Assembly (NCBI GenBank): GCA_937890835.1
Contig: CALADF010000046.1
Location: 1-21,569, forward strand
From: an uncultured bacterium
GTDB taxonomy: Bacteria; Actinomycetota; Coriobacteriia; Coriobacteriales; Eggerthellaceae
Direction of reading: 5' to 3'
DNA: 21,569 nucleotides
This document shows positions 6,651 to 14,159 of the stretch, piece after piece. The notes beneath the pieces are model-generated. The model did not search any database, was not told the origin of the DNA, and worked only from the letters and a program-made list of their open reading frames with translations. Numbering within the stretch: position 1 is the first letter of the stretch; every line of letters begins with the position of its first letter. The translations under genes were made by a program, and so were the position numbers.

Positions 6651-6740
6651 AAGCGATTGACAACGACGACGCGAGGTACGACCAACAGCGCGGCTTTCGC
6701 GCATTGAGGCCTTGCACGAGAAGAGACGGAGACGCATTCC

Positions 6741-7511
6741 ATGCTCGAGCTGAAGAACATCGTCTTCGAGGTGCCCACCGAAAACGGCGCCCCGAAGCGC
6801 ATCATCGACGATCTTTCCCTCGTCATTCCCGACGACCGCTTCACCGTCATCACCGGGCCTAACGGCGGCGGCAAATCGACGCTCGCAAAGCTCATCATGG
6901 GCATCGAGACCCCCACGTCCGGCCAAATCATCTTCAACGGACAGGACATCACCGACATGCCCATCGCCGAGCGCGCCAAGCTCGGCATCGGCTACGGGTT
7001 CCAGCAGCCTGCCCGTTTCAAGGGCATGAAGGTGAAGAAACTCCTCGACATCGCGGCGGGACGCAAGCTTCCCATGCTCGCCTGCAACGAGTACCTTGCC
7101 AAGGTCGGGCTGTGCTCGGCGAGCTACCTCACCCGCGAGGTGGACAAGTCCCTCTCAGGCGGCGAGGTGAAGCGCATCGAGATCGCCACCATTCTCGCCC
7201 GCGACCCCAAGCTGGCCATTTACGACGAGCCCGAGGCGGGCATCGACCTTTGGAGCTTCGACAGGCTGACCGAGACGTTCCGCGACATCCACGCAGCGCG
7301 CGACGGTCGCTCCATCGTCATCATCTCCCATCAGGAGCGCATCATACAGCTCGCCGACGAGATCGTCTTGCTGCGCGAGGGCAAGGTCGCCGAAACCGGC
7401 ACGCCCGAAGATCTGATGCCCAAGCTCGGCTTCGCCTCGAAGGGCATCGACGGCTGTCCCCTCACCAAGCCGACCGAGCTTCACCTCACCGAGATTCCGA
7501 CCACCTGCTAG
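6741..7511 (+). CDS. sufC: Fe-S cluster assembly ATPase SufC
   Basis: SufC is the soluble ABC-type ATPase that powers the SufB/SufD scaffold during Fe-S cluster assembly in the cytoplasm. The 256 residues show Walker A GPNGGGKST (39-47), the Q-loop (around 88-89), signature LSGGE (138-142), Walker B LAIYDEPEAGID (158-169, catalytic Glu163) and H-loop His197. There are no membrane segments. DEPEAGID fits the SufC-type DEP/DEI-xxGLD motif. The ATG at 6741 has GGAG nine bases upstream. It is followed after 108 bp by a SufB/SufD-like gene, which supports SufC over other ABC ATPases. No sufS, sufU or second scaffold gene is adjacent. Confidence 0.92.
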   Translation: MLELKNIVFEVPTENGAPKRIIDDLSLVIPDDRFTVITGPNGGGKSTLAKLIMGIETPTSGQIIFNGQDITDMPIAERAKLGIGYGFQQPARFKGMKVKKLLDIAAGRKLPMLACNEYLAKVGLCSASYLTREVDKSLSGGEVKRIEIATILARDPKLAIYDEPEAGIDLWSFDRLTETFRDIHAARDGRSIVIISHQERIIQLADEIVLLREGKVAETGTPEDLMPKLGFASKGIDGCPLTKPTELHLTEIPTTC

Positions 7512-7619
7512 CGCGAGCCGATCGCGCGGCCTGACACCGATCGGCCGAAAACCTCTCGCCATGCGCAACATGCACTGCGCGGCGAGCGGCGCGACGGCAT
7601 CATATTAAGGAGAAACATC

Positions 7620-8549
7620 ATGGCAGTCGACCTTTCCCCCATCGACGAGAGCCTGCTCGCTGAAATCGCGAACCTTCACGGCATGCCGAAGGGAGCTTTC
7701 AACATCCGCAAAGACGGGCAGCTCGTCGAGCGCCACAACTCGGCGTTCATCGACATCGAGACGAAAACCGACCACCCCGGCATCGACATACGCATCAAGC
7801 CCGGCACCAAAGGCGAGACGGTCTACATTCCCGTCATCGTCACGCAATCGGGCCTGAAAGACGTCGTGTACAACACCTTCTACATCGGCGACGACTGCGA
7901 TATCAAGATCGTCGCAGGCTGCGGCATCCACAACTCGAGCCACGAGGCATCCGAGCACGACGGCATCCACAGCTTCTACATCGGCAAGAACAGTCGAATC
8001 TCCTACGTTGAGAAGCACTACGGCGAAGGAGAAGGCACGGGCGAGCGCATTTTAAACCCCACCACCAACGTCTACATGGAGGAGAACTCAACCTGCGAGA
8101 TGGAGATGGTGCAGCTACGCGGCGTCACCTCCACGGTGCGCGACACCAACGCCGAGCTCGCCGCAGGCGCTAAGCTCGTGCTCATCGAAAAGCTTCTCAC
8201 CCACGACAAACAGACCGCCGTGTCCAACATGAAGGTGGAGCTTAAAGGCGATGACTCCTCCGTTCAGGTCATCTCGCGCTCCGTCGCGCAGGACGACTCC
8301 GTGCAGGTGTTCAACCCCCTCGTCATCGGCGAGGCGGCATGCCGCGGGCACGTCCAGTGCGACGCCATCATCATGGGCAACGCCAAGGTGAAAGCGATCC
8401 CCGGCATCGAAGCGGCGAGCGAGGACGCCCTGCTCGTCCACGAGGCGGCTATCGGCAAGATCGCAGGCGATCAAATCGTGAAGCTCATGACCCTCGGCCT
8501 TACCGAGGAGGAAGCCGAGCAGGAGATCCTCGAGGACTTCCTGAACTAG
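7620..8549 (+). CDS. Short SufB/SufD-family Fe-S scaffold protein
   Basis: The C-terminal half is a clear SufB/SufD core. QCDAIIMG (247-253) and HEAAIGKIAGDQIVKLMTLG (274-293) match the region that binds SufC and builds the cluster, with candidate ligands Cys241, Cys247, His274 and Glu275. The middle is the repetitive beta-helix typical of the family. A Cys/His-rich stretch (GCGIHNSSHEASEHDGIH, 100-117) is also notable. At 309 residues it is shorter than E. coli SufB (about 495) or SufD (about 420), because the N-terminal region is reduced. AAGGAG sits seven bases before the ATG. Paired only with sufC, it fits the minimal SufBC-like (SMS) type, in which one protein forms a homodimeric scaffold. 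That assignment is an inference. Confidence 0.9.
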   Translation: MAVDLSPIDESLLAEIANLHGMPKGAFNIRKDGQLVERHNSAFIDIETKTDHPGIDIRIKPGTKGETVYIPVIVTQSGLKDVVYNTFYIGDDCDIKIVAGCGIHNSSHEASEHDGIHSFYIGKNSRISYVEKHYGEGEGTGERILNPTTNVYMEENSTCEMEMVQLRGVTSTVRDTNAELAAGAKLVLIEKLLTHDKQTAVSNMKVELKGDDSSVQVISRSVAQDDSVQVFNPLVIGEAACRGHVQCDAIIMGNAKVKAIPGIEAASEDALLVHEAAIGKIAGDQIVKLMTLGLTEEEAEQEILEDFLN

Positions 8550-8583
8550 GCGAAGCTTCCCGACAGATCACCCGTGAAACCTG

Positions 8584-8620
8584 AAAAGGGCTGCAGTTCG
8601 GATTGAACTGCAGCCCTTTT
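8584..8620. terminator. Strong bidirectional Rho-independent terminator
   Basis: A perfect 16-bp stem (8584-8599 with 8605-8620) encloses the 5-base loop GGATT. Its arms begin and end in AAAA and TTTT, giving a T tract on both strands. It ends the sufC-sufB transcript on the plus strand and can serve the solute-binding-protein gene on the minus strand, whose stop codon lies about 100 bp away. Confidence 0.93.
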
Positions 8621-8721
8621 CCTTACATGCTTTCATCCTTCGGCATCTGAGCCGGGATTGCCTCAGGTCTCAAAACAGCATCGCGGCGCCCTTTCGCGCC
8701 GGAACCGATCTTACGCGAGCG

Positions 8722-9612
8722 CTACTCCGTCGTGGTTTTCACGACAGTGTCCGAGTCGGCGTCAACCGACTTGGAAGCGGCGCCCACCACGTCGATGCCT
8801 GTGAAGTCGATCGCCTTGCCAAGCCACTTCGCCTCGATGATGCCTATGACGCCGTTACTCGTCAACTGATCGACCGCGCCCTCGACAGCGGTTTTCAAAT
8901 CGGCGTTCGTCGAAGACGCGGCGATGCAATACCCGCTCGGCTGCGCGAGCATGCCGACGATATCGACATCGACGCCTGCGACGTGGGCGGCGTACATGCC
9001 GATGATCGCATCGGCGGCGACGTACTTGACCGATCCGCTGCTCAGCTGAGAGAAAGCATCGGATAAGCTTGCAACCGACTTGAGCGAAGAGTCACCGTAG
9101 GTGTTGGAAACCGCCCACGCGCTCGTTGAAGAAAGCTGCGCCGCGATCGAAGACTGCGCGTTCGCCGTCGGCAAACCCGATTGAGACGAAGACAGCGCGA
9201 AAAGCGCTATTCCCGTCGGAACGTAACGCTCGGAAACCCAAACGCCGCTCGGAGCATCGGAAGAATCGATGTCCATGACGATGTCGACTTTGCCGTTCGA
9301 CAACGCGCCGGCAGGATCGCTCCCCACGTCGACGATCGACAGTTTCAAGCCCAACTCGTCGGCGATAGCCGCCGCAACATCGACGTCGATGCCGATGATC
9401 CTTTCGCCGTCGCTGCTCATGCCCGCTAAAGGCGATTTCTCCGTATTGACGCCGACGCGAAGCGTGCCGCTTTGCCCGATCGTCGGTGAAGACACCGTAG
9501 GGCTCTTCCCCTCGGGTTCGTACGTGCTGTCGCCTGCACATCCCGCCAGCATGATCGACATGGCGCATGCGAATACGCACGCGACCACGATGACGCTCAA
9601 CCGCTTTCTCAC
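8722..9612 (-). CDS. Extracellular solute-binding lipoprotein, family 3 (amino-acid type)
   Basis: The 296-residue precursor has a lipoprotein signal peptide: MRKRL, a hydrophobic stretch, then the lipobox LAGC with the lipidated Cys at residue 25. The mature part follows the family 3 binding-protein plan, with GTLRVGVNTEKSPLAG at the start of lobe 1, ERIIGIDVDVAAAIADELGL, and KVDIVMDI followed by SERYVPTGIALF. Family 3 proteins deliver amino acids or related polar solutes to an ABC importer. The GTG at 9612 has GGAGG five bases upstream. No permease or ATPase gene is adjacent, so it is an orphan binding protein here and its ligand cannot be predicted. Confidence 0.9.
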   Translation of the reverse strand: MRKRLSVIVVACVFACAMSIMLAGCAGDSTYEPEGKSPTVSSPTIGQSGTLRVGVNTEKSPLAGMSSDGERIIGIDVDVAAAIADELGLKLSIVDVGSDPAGALSNGKVDIVMDIDSSDAPSGVWVSERYVPTGIALFALSSSQSGLPTANAQSSIAAQLSSTSAWAVSNTYGDSSLKSVASLSDAFSQLSSGSVKYVAADAIIGMYAAHVAGVDVDIVGMLAQPSGYCIAASSTNADLKTAVEGAVDQLTSNGVIGIIEAKWLGKAIDFTGIDVVGAASKSVDADSDTVVKTTTE

Positions 9613-10022
9613 GAATTCCTCCGTTGCCTACCGCGTTACGCGGACGCCGCTGACACAACGCTTCCCTCGACTGACCTAGTCTTTGCCCCCACACTCGCGC
9701 ACTGGGACTTTCGCTTGCGCTACTCGCCCTCTCATCCGCCGCAACCGTATGTCGCGTTGAATAATGGATACGGACGGTGCGACTTACCCCTAGGATACGC
9801 CATGCTCACCACGAGATTCGCTCCCGCCGCTTACGTGGATCCTTTCGACCGCATCTGCCATGGACTGAGAGATCGTGACAATCCCCGCAACTACAGACTC
9901 GAAAGAAGCATCCCTTAGTGTAACAGATGAAGCGACGTTCCCGGCCTGCGTTGTCCGCTCGCGCGCAGGCGCCTCGACAGGGGCTCCACTCAAGCTGAAC
10001 GAGAGGCCCGCGAGAAACCCGC

Positions 10023-10046
10023 AAAAAACGCGCGAGCAATTCGCGC
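10023..10046 (-). terminator. Weak terminator-like hairpin in the comF upstream region
   Basis: On the minus strand a GC-only 5-bp stem (10046-10042 with 10034-10030) and 7-base loop is followed, after one G, by six T (10028-10023). No minus-strand gene ends here. If it is active it would stop transcription coming from the repeat region or antisense to comF. Confidence 0.3.
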
Positions 10047-10112
10047 AGCGCCGAGCGAGGGTCTTTTGATGAGGATTCGACAAAGCCGCGCGAAACCAAG
10101 CCGGTGCCGAAT

Positions 10113-10205
10113 CGGAACCAAGTGAAGCCAAGGCAGGGCCGAACCGGAACCAAGCGAAAGCCGAGGGAGAACCAAGCTGGAACTGAGCGAAAGCCGAGGG
10201 AGAAC
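10113..10205. repeat. Three-copy imperfect tandem repeat (about 32-33 bp)
   Basis: Units start at 10113, 10145 and 10178 with the consensus YGGAACYRAGYGAAAGCCRA. The last two share an exact 20-bp block, AGCGAAAGCCGAGGGAGAAC (10153-10172 and 10186-10205). A decayed fourth copy may lie around 10089-10105. It is a minisatellite-type array without the spacer structure of a CRISPR. Confidence 0.75.
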
Positions 10206-10310
10206 AGAGAGAAGAAACCGCGGAAAACCAGCCGATCTGATGGGACATCATGCTTGGCAGGGGCAAAAACCGCGTCGGCTTCGCGCCAATACCCTGCCGG
10301 GCAGGTTCGC

Positions 10311-10316
10311 TACCAT
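10311..10316 (+). promoter_or_regulatory. Candidate -10 box for a leaderless comF transcript
   Basis: TACCAT ends six bases before the comF ATG, so transcription would begin at or next to the start codon. No Shine-Dalgarno precedes this ATG, which fits a leaderless mRNA of the kind common in actinobacteria. No convincing -35 box is seen. Confidence 0.4.
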
Positions 10317-10322
10317 CGGGAC

Positions 10323-11060
10323 ATGGGAAGATCCATCACATCCACGATCGCCGCTTACCGCGACGCAACGCTCGAGGTGTTCGCCGAGACGCTCTGGCCG
10401 ACGCGCTGCGCCGTCTGCGACGCGCAAGGGAAGCATCTTTGCGATACCTGCGCGCAAGCGCTCCCCTACATCGATCTTTGCAGGGCATGCCCTCGATGCG
10501 GTGCGCCGCACGGGCTCGTTCAATGCACCGAGTGCAATCCGGTCACCCTCGCCGCCTCGGGACGAGAGCGAATCCCCCTTGACGGCATGGTCAGCGCCGT
10601 CTCGCTCGGAAGCGACTCCCGACGCATCGTCACGACGTACAAAGATCGAGGAGAGCGCGCTCTCTGCGAGACGATGGCCGAGTTGATGGCTCGATACATC
10701 CACCCCGACTGGGTGCGCGATGCGACGATCACCTTCGTGCCCGCAACTACGGAAGCGCGAAGAAGGCGGGGGTTCGACCACGCCGAGCTTCTCGCGCAGG
10801 CGACGGCGCGCAGGCTCGGCATCGAGGCGATCGAGCTTTTCGCCCGCCCGCGCAGCCGCGACCAACGAGAGCTTGGAAGGCGAGGCCGCATCGAGAACAT
10901 GAGATCGCGCATTCACCTCATCCCAGGCGCCGCATCACCCGCGCGCGTCATCGTCGTCGACGACGTCTGCACGACGGGAGCGACGCTTTTCGCCGCAGCT
11001 GACGCGCTTCAGACATCAGGCGCACGCGCTGTGTTCGGAGCCACGTTCGCCCGCGCCTAA
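10323..11060 (+). CDS. comF: ComF family phosphoribosyltransferase-like protein
   Basis: ComF-family proteins take part in uptake of single-stranded DNA during natural transformation in several bacteria and carry a phosphoribosyltransferase fold. The 245 residues begin with a zinc-ribbon region (Cys29, Cys32, Cys40, Cys43, then Cys56, Cys59, Cys68, Cys71). The middle has the typical VPATTEARRRRGFDHAELLA (140-158). The PRPP-loop VIVVDDVCTTGAT follows (209-221). The frame is open upstream to 10104, but that part is encoded by tandem repeats. The ATG at 10323 gives the normal family N-terminus and lies just after a -10-like box. No other competence gene is present in the window, so a role in DNA uptake is not assured. 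Confidence 0.9.
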   Translation: MGRSITSTIAAYRDATLEVFAETLWPTRCAVCDAQGKHLCDTCAQALPYIDLCRACPRCGAPHGLVQCTECNPVTLAASGRERIPLDGMVSAVSLGSDSRRIVTTYKDRGERALCETMAELMARYIHPDWVRDATITFVPATTEARRRRGFDHAELLAQATARRLGIEAIELFARPRSRDQRELGRRGRIENMRSRIHLIPGAASPARVIVVDDVCTTGATLFAAADALQTSGARAVFGATFARA

Positions 11061-11090
11061 GGGGCGAGGCGCCATTCGTCCGATAAGGGG

Positions 11091-11222
11091 GGGCTCCCTT
11101 TTCGCCGGAAGCAGCTTCAGAGAACTCCGTCAGGGAGCTCCTTTTCGCTTGAAGCGATTTCGAAAAGCCTCGACCCTCGCTAGGAGAGCTCCTTTTTACT
11201 TGAAGCGGCTTCGGAGAACTCC
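11091..11222. repeat. Three imperfect copies of the glycosyltransferase 3' end
   Basis: Copy A (about 11183-11222) is the last coding part and stop codon of the glycosyltransferase gene. Copies B (about 11135-11175) and C (11091-11128) follow downstream on the minus strand. Each has the order GGAGTTCTC-like, then GAAGC-N-GCTTC-like, then AAAAGGAGCTCC-like. Copy C shares GGAGTTCTC with A exactly, and copy B shares AAAAGGAGCTC. Spacing between copies is about 44-51 bp. Each unit contains short inverted repeats, so the array could also fold in RNA. Confidence 0.7.
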
Positions 11223-12508
11223 GCGACGTCGACCGAGATGGAGTGTTTGATGGGTTTCCACGTCGCCTTCTTCACCAACGCGACAAGCGCGATGGGAATG
11301 TAGGTGAACTGGAAGAACGGGAAAGTGAACATGTACTTGATCTTCTTCGCCGTGGTCGTGCGGATGGAGTCCCACTCCACGAAGGTGGTGAGCACGCCGA
11401 ACACGAACATGAACATGAAGAAGTTGAACAGGCAGAAGAAGATGGACGAAATGGAGCTGGCGATGGCGACGCCGACGGTCATGGCGCCGGTGGTGGCGAG
11501 GATGATGATGGCGGCGTTGAACACGACCGAGATGATGGTGAGCAGCATGCCGGGGGCAAGCGTCACGAGCATATCGTAGCAGGCGAAGCGATACCCCTTG
11601 GGGTTTTTGACGACGCCGCGCGCAAGACCCTTCGCGTAATGGAAAAACACCTGGTAAAAACCCTTCGCCCAACGGAAGCGCTGGTTCCACGAGTCGATGA
11701 AGGTGGTGGGTTGCTCGTCGTAGAGCATTGCCGTGGGCGTGTAGCTGATGCGGATGCCGTCGATGATCGACGACGCGGAGAATTCGATGTCCTCGGTGAG
11801 CAGATGCCATTTCCACCCGCCCGCCTGCTTGAGGACATCGGCGTCGATGAAAAAGCCCGTACCCGACACGGCGCACGAGGTGTTGAGCGTCAGACGCGCC
11901 TGGTTGAGGAACTTCGCCTCGCGCAGGAACCACACGCCGTAGCCCGCTGAAATCCAATTGGAGCCGAAGTTCTTGGAGTTGCGATACGACGTCGAAGCCT
12001 TCGCGCCCGAGTCGAACGTGGCGTTCATCTCGCGGAAGTAGTTGGCGTCGAGCACGTTGTCGGCGTCGAAAACAAAGTACGCCTCATGGCCCGCGTCAGG
12101 GAAGCGCTCCCATATGGCCTTCAGCCCGAAATCGAGCGCGTAGCCCTTCCCCACTTCCTTCGCGTTGAAGCGCTCGAACACGAACGCGCCGGCGCGACGC
12201 GCAACGTCCGCCGTATCGTCGGTGCAGTTGTCGGCGATGACGAAGATGTCGATGAGGTCCACAGGGTAGTTCTGGGCCTTTACGGACTCGATGAGGTCGG
12301 CGATAACCGCGCTCTCGTTGCGGGCGGCGATGAGGACGGCGAATTTATGATCGCGTTTCGCCTCGCGCGCCGGCGGTTTGCGCGTTAGAACGACGAACAC
12401 GTAGAAAAGCTGGTAGGTATAGCAGATGGTGAACGTGATGAACACGCAGAAGTTGAATATGTCGACGAACGAGAGACGTGCCATCGCGTCCGCTAGCTGA
12501 TCAAACAC
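11180..12508 (-). CDS. Membrane-bound family 2 glycosyltransferase
   Basis: This 442-residue processive-type GT2 enzyme would use a nucleotide sugar on the cytoplasmic face to build or extend an envelope or secreted polysaccharide. An N-terminal membrane helix (about 17-41) is followed by the GT-A domain (VLIAARNES at 58-66). That domain carries the metal-binding FDADN (147-151), the acceptor TED (238-240) and QRFRW (276-280), the signature shared with cellulose and hyaluronan synthases. Three or four C-terminal helices lie at about 312-340, 346-373 and 394-413. The start is GTG at 12508 with AAGGAG eight bases upstream. An out-of-frame ATG lies between them. It stands alone, with no polysaccharide cluster around it, so the product is unknown. 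Confidence 0.9.
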   Translation of the reverse strand: MFDQLADAMARLSFVDIFNFCVFITFTICYTYQLFYVFVVLTRKPPAREAKRDHKFAVLIAARNESAVIADLIESVKAQNYPVDLIDIFVIADNCTDDTADVARRAGAFVFERFNAKEVGKGYALDFGLKAIWERFPDAGHEAYFVFDADNVLDANYFREMNATFDSGAKASTSYRNSKNFGSNWISAGYGVWFLREAKFLNQARLTLNTSCAVSGTGFFIDADVLKQAGGWKWHLLTEDIEFSASSIIDGIRISYTPTAMLYDEQPTTFIDSWNQRFRWAKGFYQVFFHYAKGLARGVVKNPKGYRFACYDMLVTLAPGMLLTIISVVFNAAIIILATTGAMTVGVAIASSISSIFFCLFNFFMFMFVFGVLTTFVEWDSIRTTTAKKIKYMFTFPFFQFTYIPIALVALVKKATWKPIKHSISVDVAEFSEAASSKKELS

Positions 12509-12564
12509 CTCATGTGCTCCTTAGACGGGACGCAACCGCAGGCGCCCATGGACAAACTTTTGAA

Positions 12565-12570
12565 AGTATA
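12565..12570 (-). promoter_or_regulatory. Candidate -10 box for the glycosyltransferase gene
   Basis: TATACT on the minus strand lies 57 bp upstream of the GTG start and predicts a 5' UTR of about 50 nt. The -35 region has no good match at the proper spacing. Confidence 0.45.
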
Positions 12571-12767
12571 ACGACCTGACGTGCAGTTTCATAGCGCAAT
12601 CAACCGCACGCGGGCGGATTCGCGCGTCATAGGCGCAGCTTGTCGGGATAAACCGTCGTTTCGACAAAGGTTCTGCATACCGCCTCCACATTCCGCATCG
12701 CGTCGACGGGGGGCCGTGTGCTACCCTGTGATGCGCAAAGAACCTCCAAATCAGGAAAGAGGACATC

Positions 12768-14024
12768 GTGCCTGAGAACTACGATATCAAAGACATCAAC
12801 CTCGCCGATGAAGGCCTCGCCCGCATCGAGTGGGCAGCGCGCGACATGCCCGTGCTCGCCTCCATCCGCGAGCGCTTCGCCAAGGAGCGTCCGCTCGAGG
12901 GCGTGCGCATCGGCGCCTGCATGCACGTGACCACCGAGACCGCCAACCTCATGCGCGCGCTGGCCGCATCCGGCGCCCAGGTGGCGCTGTGCGCGTCGAA
13001 CCCGCTGTCCACCCAAGACGACACGGCGGCGTCGCTCGTACGCGACTTCGGCATTCAGGTGTTCGCCATCACCGGCGAGGACATGGACACCTACAACCGC
13101 CACATCGAGGCGGTCATCGCCACGAACCCGCAGATCATCATGGACGACGGCGCCGATCTGGACACCGCGCTGCACACCAAGTTCACCGACAAGCTTCCGG
13201 GCGTGATCGGCGGCACGGAGGAGACCACCACCGGCGTCATCCGACTCATCTCCATGGCCGCAGAAGGCACGCTCGGCTATCCCGTGTTCAACATCAACGA
13301 CGCCAACACCAAGCACTGCTTCGACAACCATTACGGCACCGGGCAGTCCACCCTCGACGGCATCGTGCGCGCCACCAACCGCCTGCTGTGCGGCCGCACC
13401 ATCGTCATCTCCGGCTACGGCTACTGCGGCAGCGGCCTCGCCCTGCGCGCAAAAGGCATGGGCATGAACGTCATCATCTGCGAGGTCGACCCGCTCAAGG
13501 CGCTCGAGGCGCATATGGAGGGTTACCGCGTGATGCCCGCCGCCGAGGCGGCCAAATACGCCGACGTGTGGGTCACCGTCACCGGCAACTGCAAGGTCGT
13601 CGACGGCCCTGCGTTCGAGAACATGAAGGACGGGGCCATCGTGTGCAACTCCGGCCACTTCGACTCCGAGATCAACCTCGAGTGGCTGCGTGAGAACGCC
13701 GTCAAGGTCGAGGAGATCAAGCCCCTCGTCGAGGAGTACACGCTCGCCGACGGCCGCACGGTCATCATCCTGGCGCAGGGTCGTCTCGTGAACCTGGCGT
13801 GCGCCGAGGGCCATCCGGCGTCCGTCATGGACATGAGCTTCGCGAACCAGGCGCTGGCGGCGGAGTACCTCTACCAGCATGCCAGCGAGCTGGAGAACAA
13901 GGTCTACGACGTGCCCGCCGCCATCGACGACGGCGTGGCGCGCGTGAAGCTCCAGACCCTCGGCGTGGAGATCGACACGCTCACCGAGGAGCAGATCAAC
14001 TACATGAACTCCTGGAACTTCTAG
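12768..14024 (+). CDS. ahcY: S-adenosylhomocysteinase, thermophile/archaeal-like form
   Basis: The enzyme reversibly splits S-adenosylhomocysteine into adenosine and homocysteine in the methyl cycle, using tightly bound NAD. The 418 residues include HVTTETANL (53-61), GGTEETTTGVIRL (148-160), the catalytic segment NDANTKHCFDNHYGTGQS (177-194; Lys182, Asp186), the NAD-binding GYGYCGSG (216-223) and a GHF segment (296-298). The C-terminus ends in NSWNF and lacks the Lys-Tyr tail (KPDHYRY type) of canonical bacterial and eukaryotic enzymes. This is typical of the short form found in archaea and thermophiles, some of which prefer S-inosylhomocysteine. The start is GTG at 12768 with GAGG six bases upstream. 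It is a single gene between opposing neighbours, with a candidate -10 box TACCCT at 12722-12727. Confidence 0.93.
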   Translation: MPENYDIKDINLADEGLARIEWAARDMPVLASIRERFAKERPLEGVRIGACMHVTTETANLMRALAASGAQVALCASNPLSTQDDTAASLVRDFGIQVFAITGEDMDTYNRHIEAVIATNPQIIMDDGADLDTALHTKFTDKLPGVIGGTEETTTGVIRLISMAAEGTLGYPVFNINDANTKHCFDNHYGTGQSTLDGIVRATNRLLCGRTIVISGYGYCGSGLALRAKGMGMNVIICEVDPLKALEAHMEGYRVMPAAEAAKYADVWVTVTGNCKVVDGPAFENMKDGAIVCNSGHFDSEINLEWLRENAVKVEEIKPLVEEYTLADGRTVIILAQGRLVNLACAEGHPASVMDMSFANQALAAEYLYQHASELENKVYDVPAAIDDGVARVKLQTLGVEIDTLTEEQINYMNSWNF

Positions 14025-14051
14025 CAAGCACTCGACAGCACCCGCACGAAG

Positions 14052-14129
14052 GAAGACCCGCCACACGTTCGAGTTCGAACCGCGCCCTGAACGGAGCGCG
14101 AAAGCGAAAGCGACGCGCGGCGGGTCTTC
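14052..14129 (+). terminator. Long branched hairpin after ahcY
   Basis: Perfect 11-base arms GAAGACCCGCC (14052-14062) and GGCGGGTCTTC (14119-14129) enclose 56 bases. The enclosed part can form its own hairpins, including CGCGC/GCGCG and the self-complementary GTTCGAGTTCGAAC. It lies between the convergent ahcY and fluC genes. The T content after the stem is low (TCTTCTCG), so it may act as a weak terminator or as an mRNA 3'-end barrier. Confidence 0.5.
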
Positions 14130-14159
14130 TCGCATCTCGGAAGGTGACGCGAGACGACC

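Larger units (their letters stand above)
6393..6740. other. Divergent intergenic region between M16C peptidase and sufC
   Basis: These 348 bp hold no gene. The peptidase frame stays open through most of it, but the encoded residues look random and lack a ribosome-binding site at the upstream start. The part from about 6541 to 6660 is AT-rich compared with the rest of the window. It contains the 21-bp palindrome at 6557-6577 and a candidate sufC promoter at 6623-6650. Confidence 0.7.
9613..10322. other. 710-bp gene-poor region between the binding protein and comF
   Basis: No supportable gene was found. Several open frames exist on both strands (the longest is 158 codons on the minus strand, 10266 to 9790), but they lack ribosome-binding sites and have compositions shaped by the repeats at 10113-10205. 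The region also contains a weak minus-strand terminator-like hairpin (10023-10046) and, at its end, the comF -10 box. Promoters for the binding-protein gene must lie near 9625-9800, but no confident match was seen. Confidence 0.6.

Noticed and set aside
6657..6662. Perfect TTGACA -35 box before sufC
   Set aside because: No -10-like hexamer lies 16-18 bases downstream. The upstream TCGACA/TACAAT pair fits better.
10113..10205. CRISPR-like array
   Set aside because: Units are contiguous and imperfect, without unique spacers of constant length, and no cas gene is present.
9790..10266. 158-codon minus-strand frame upstream of comF
   Set aside because: It has no ribosome-binding site. Its Phe/Ser/Ala-rich N-terminal half is the translation of the tandem repeat at 10113-10205, and nothing is recognisable in the rest.
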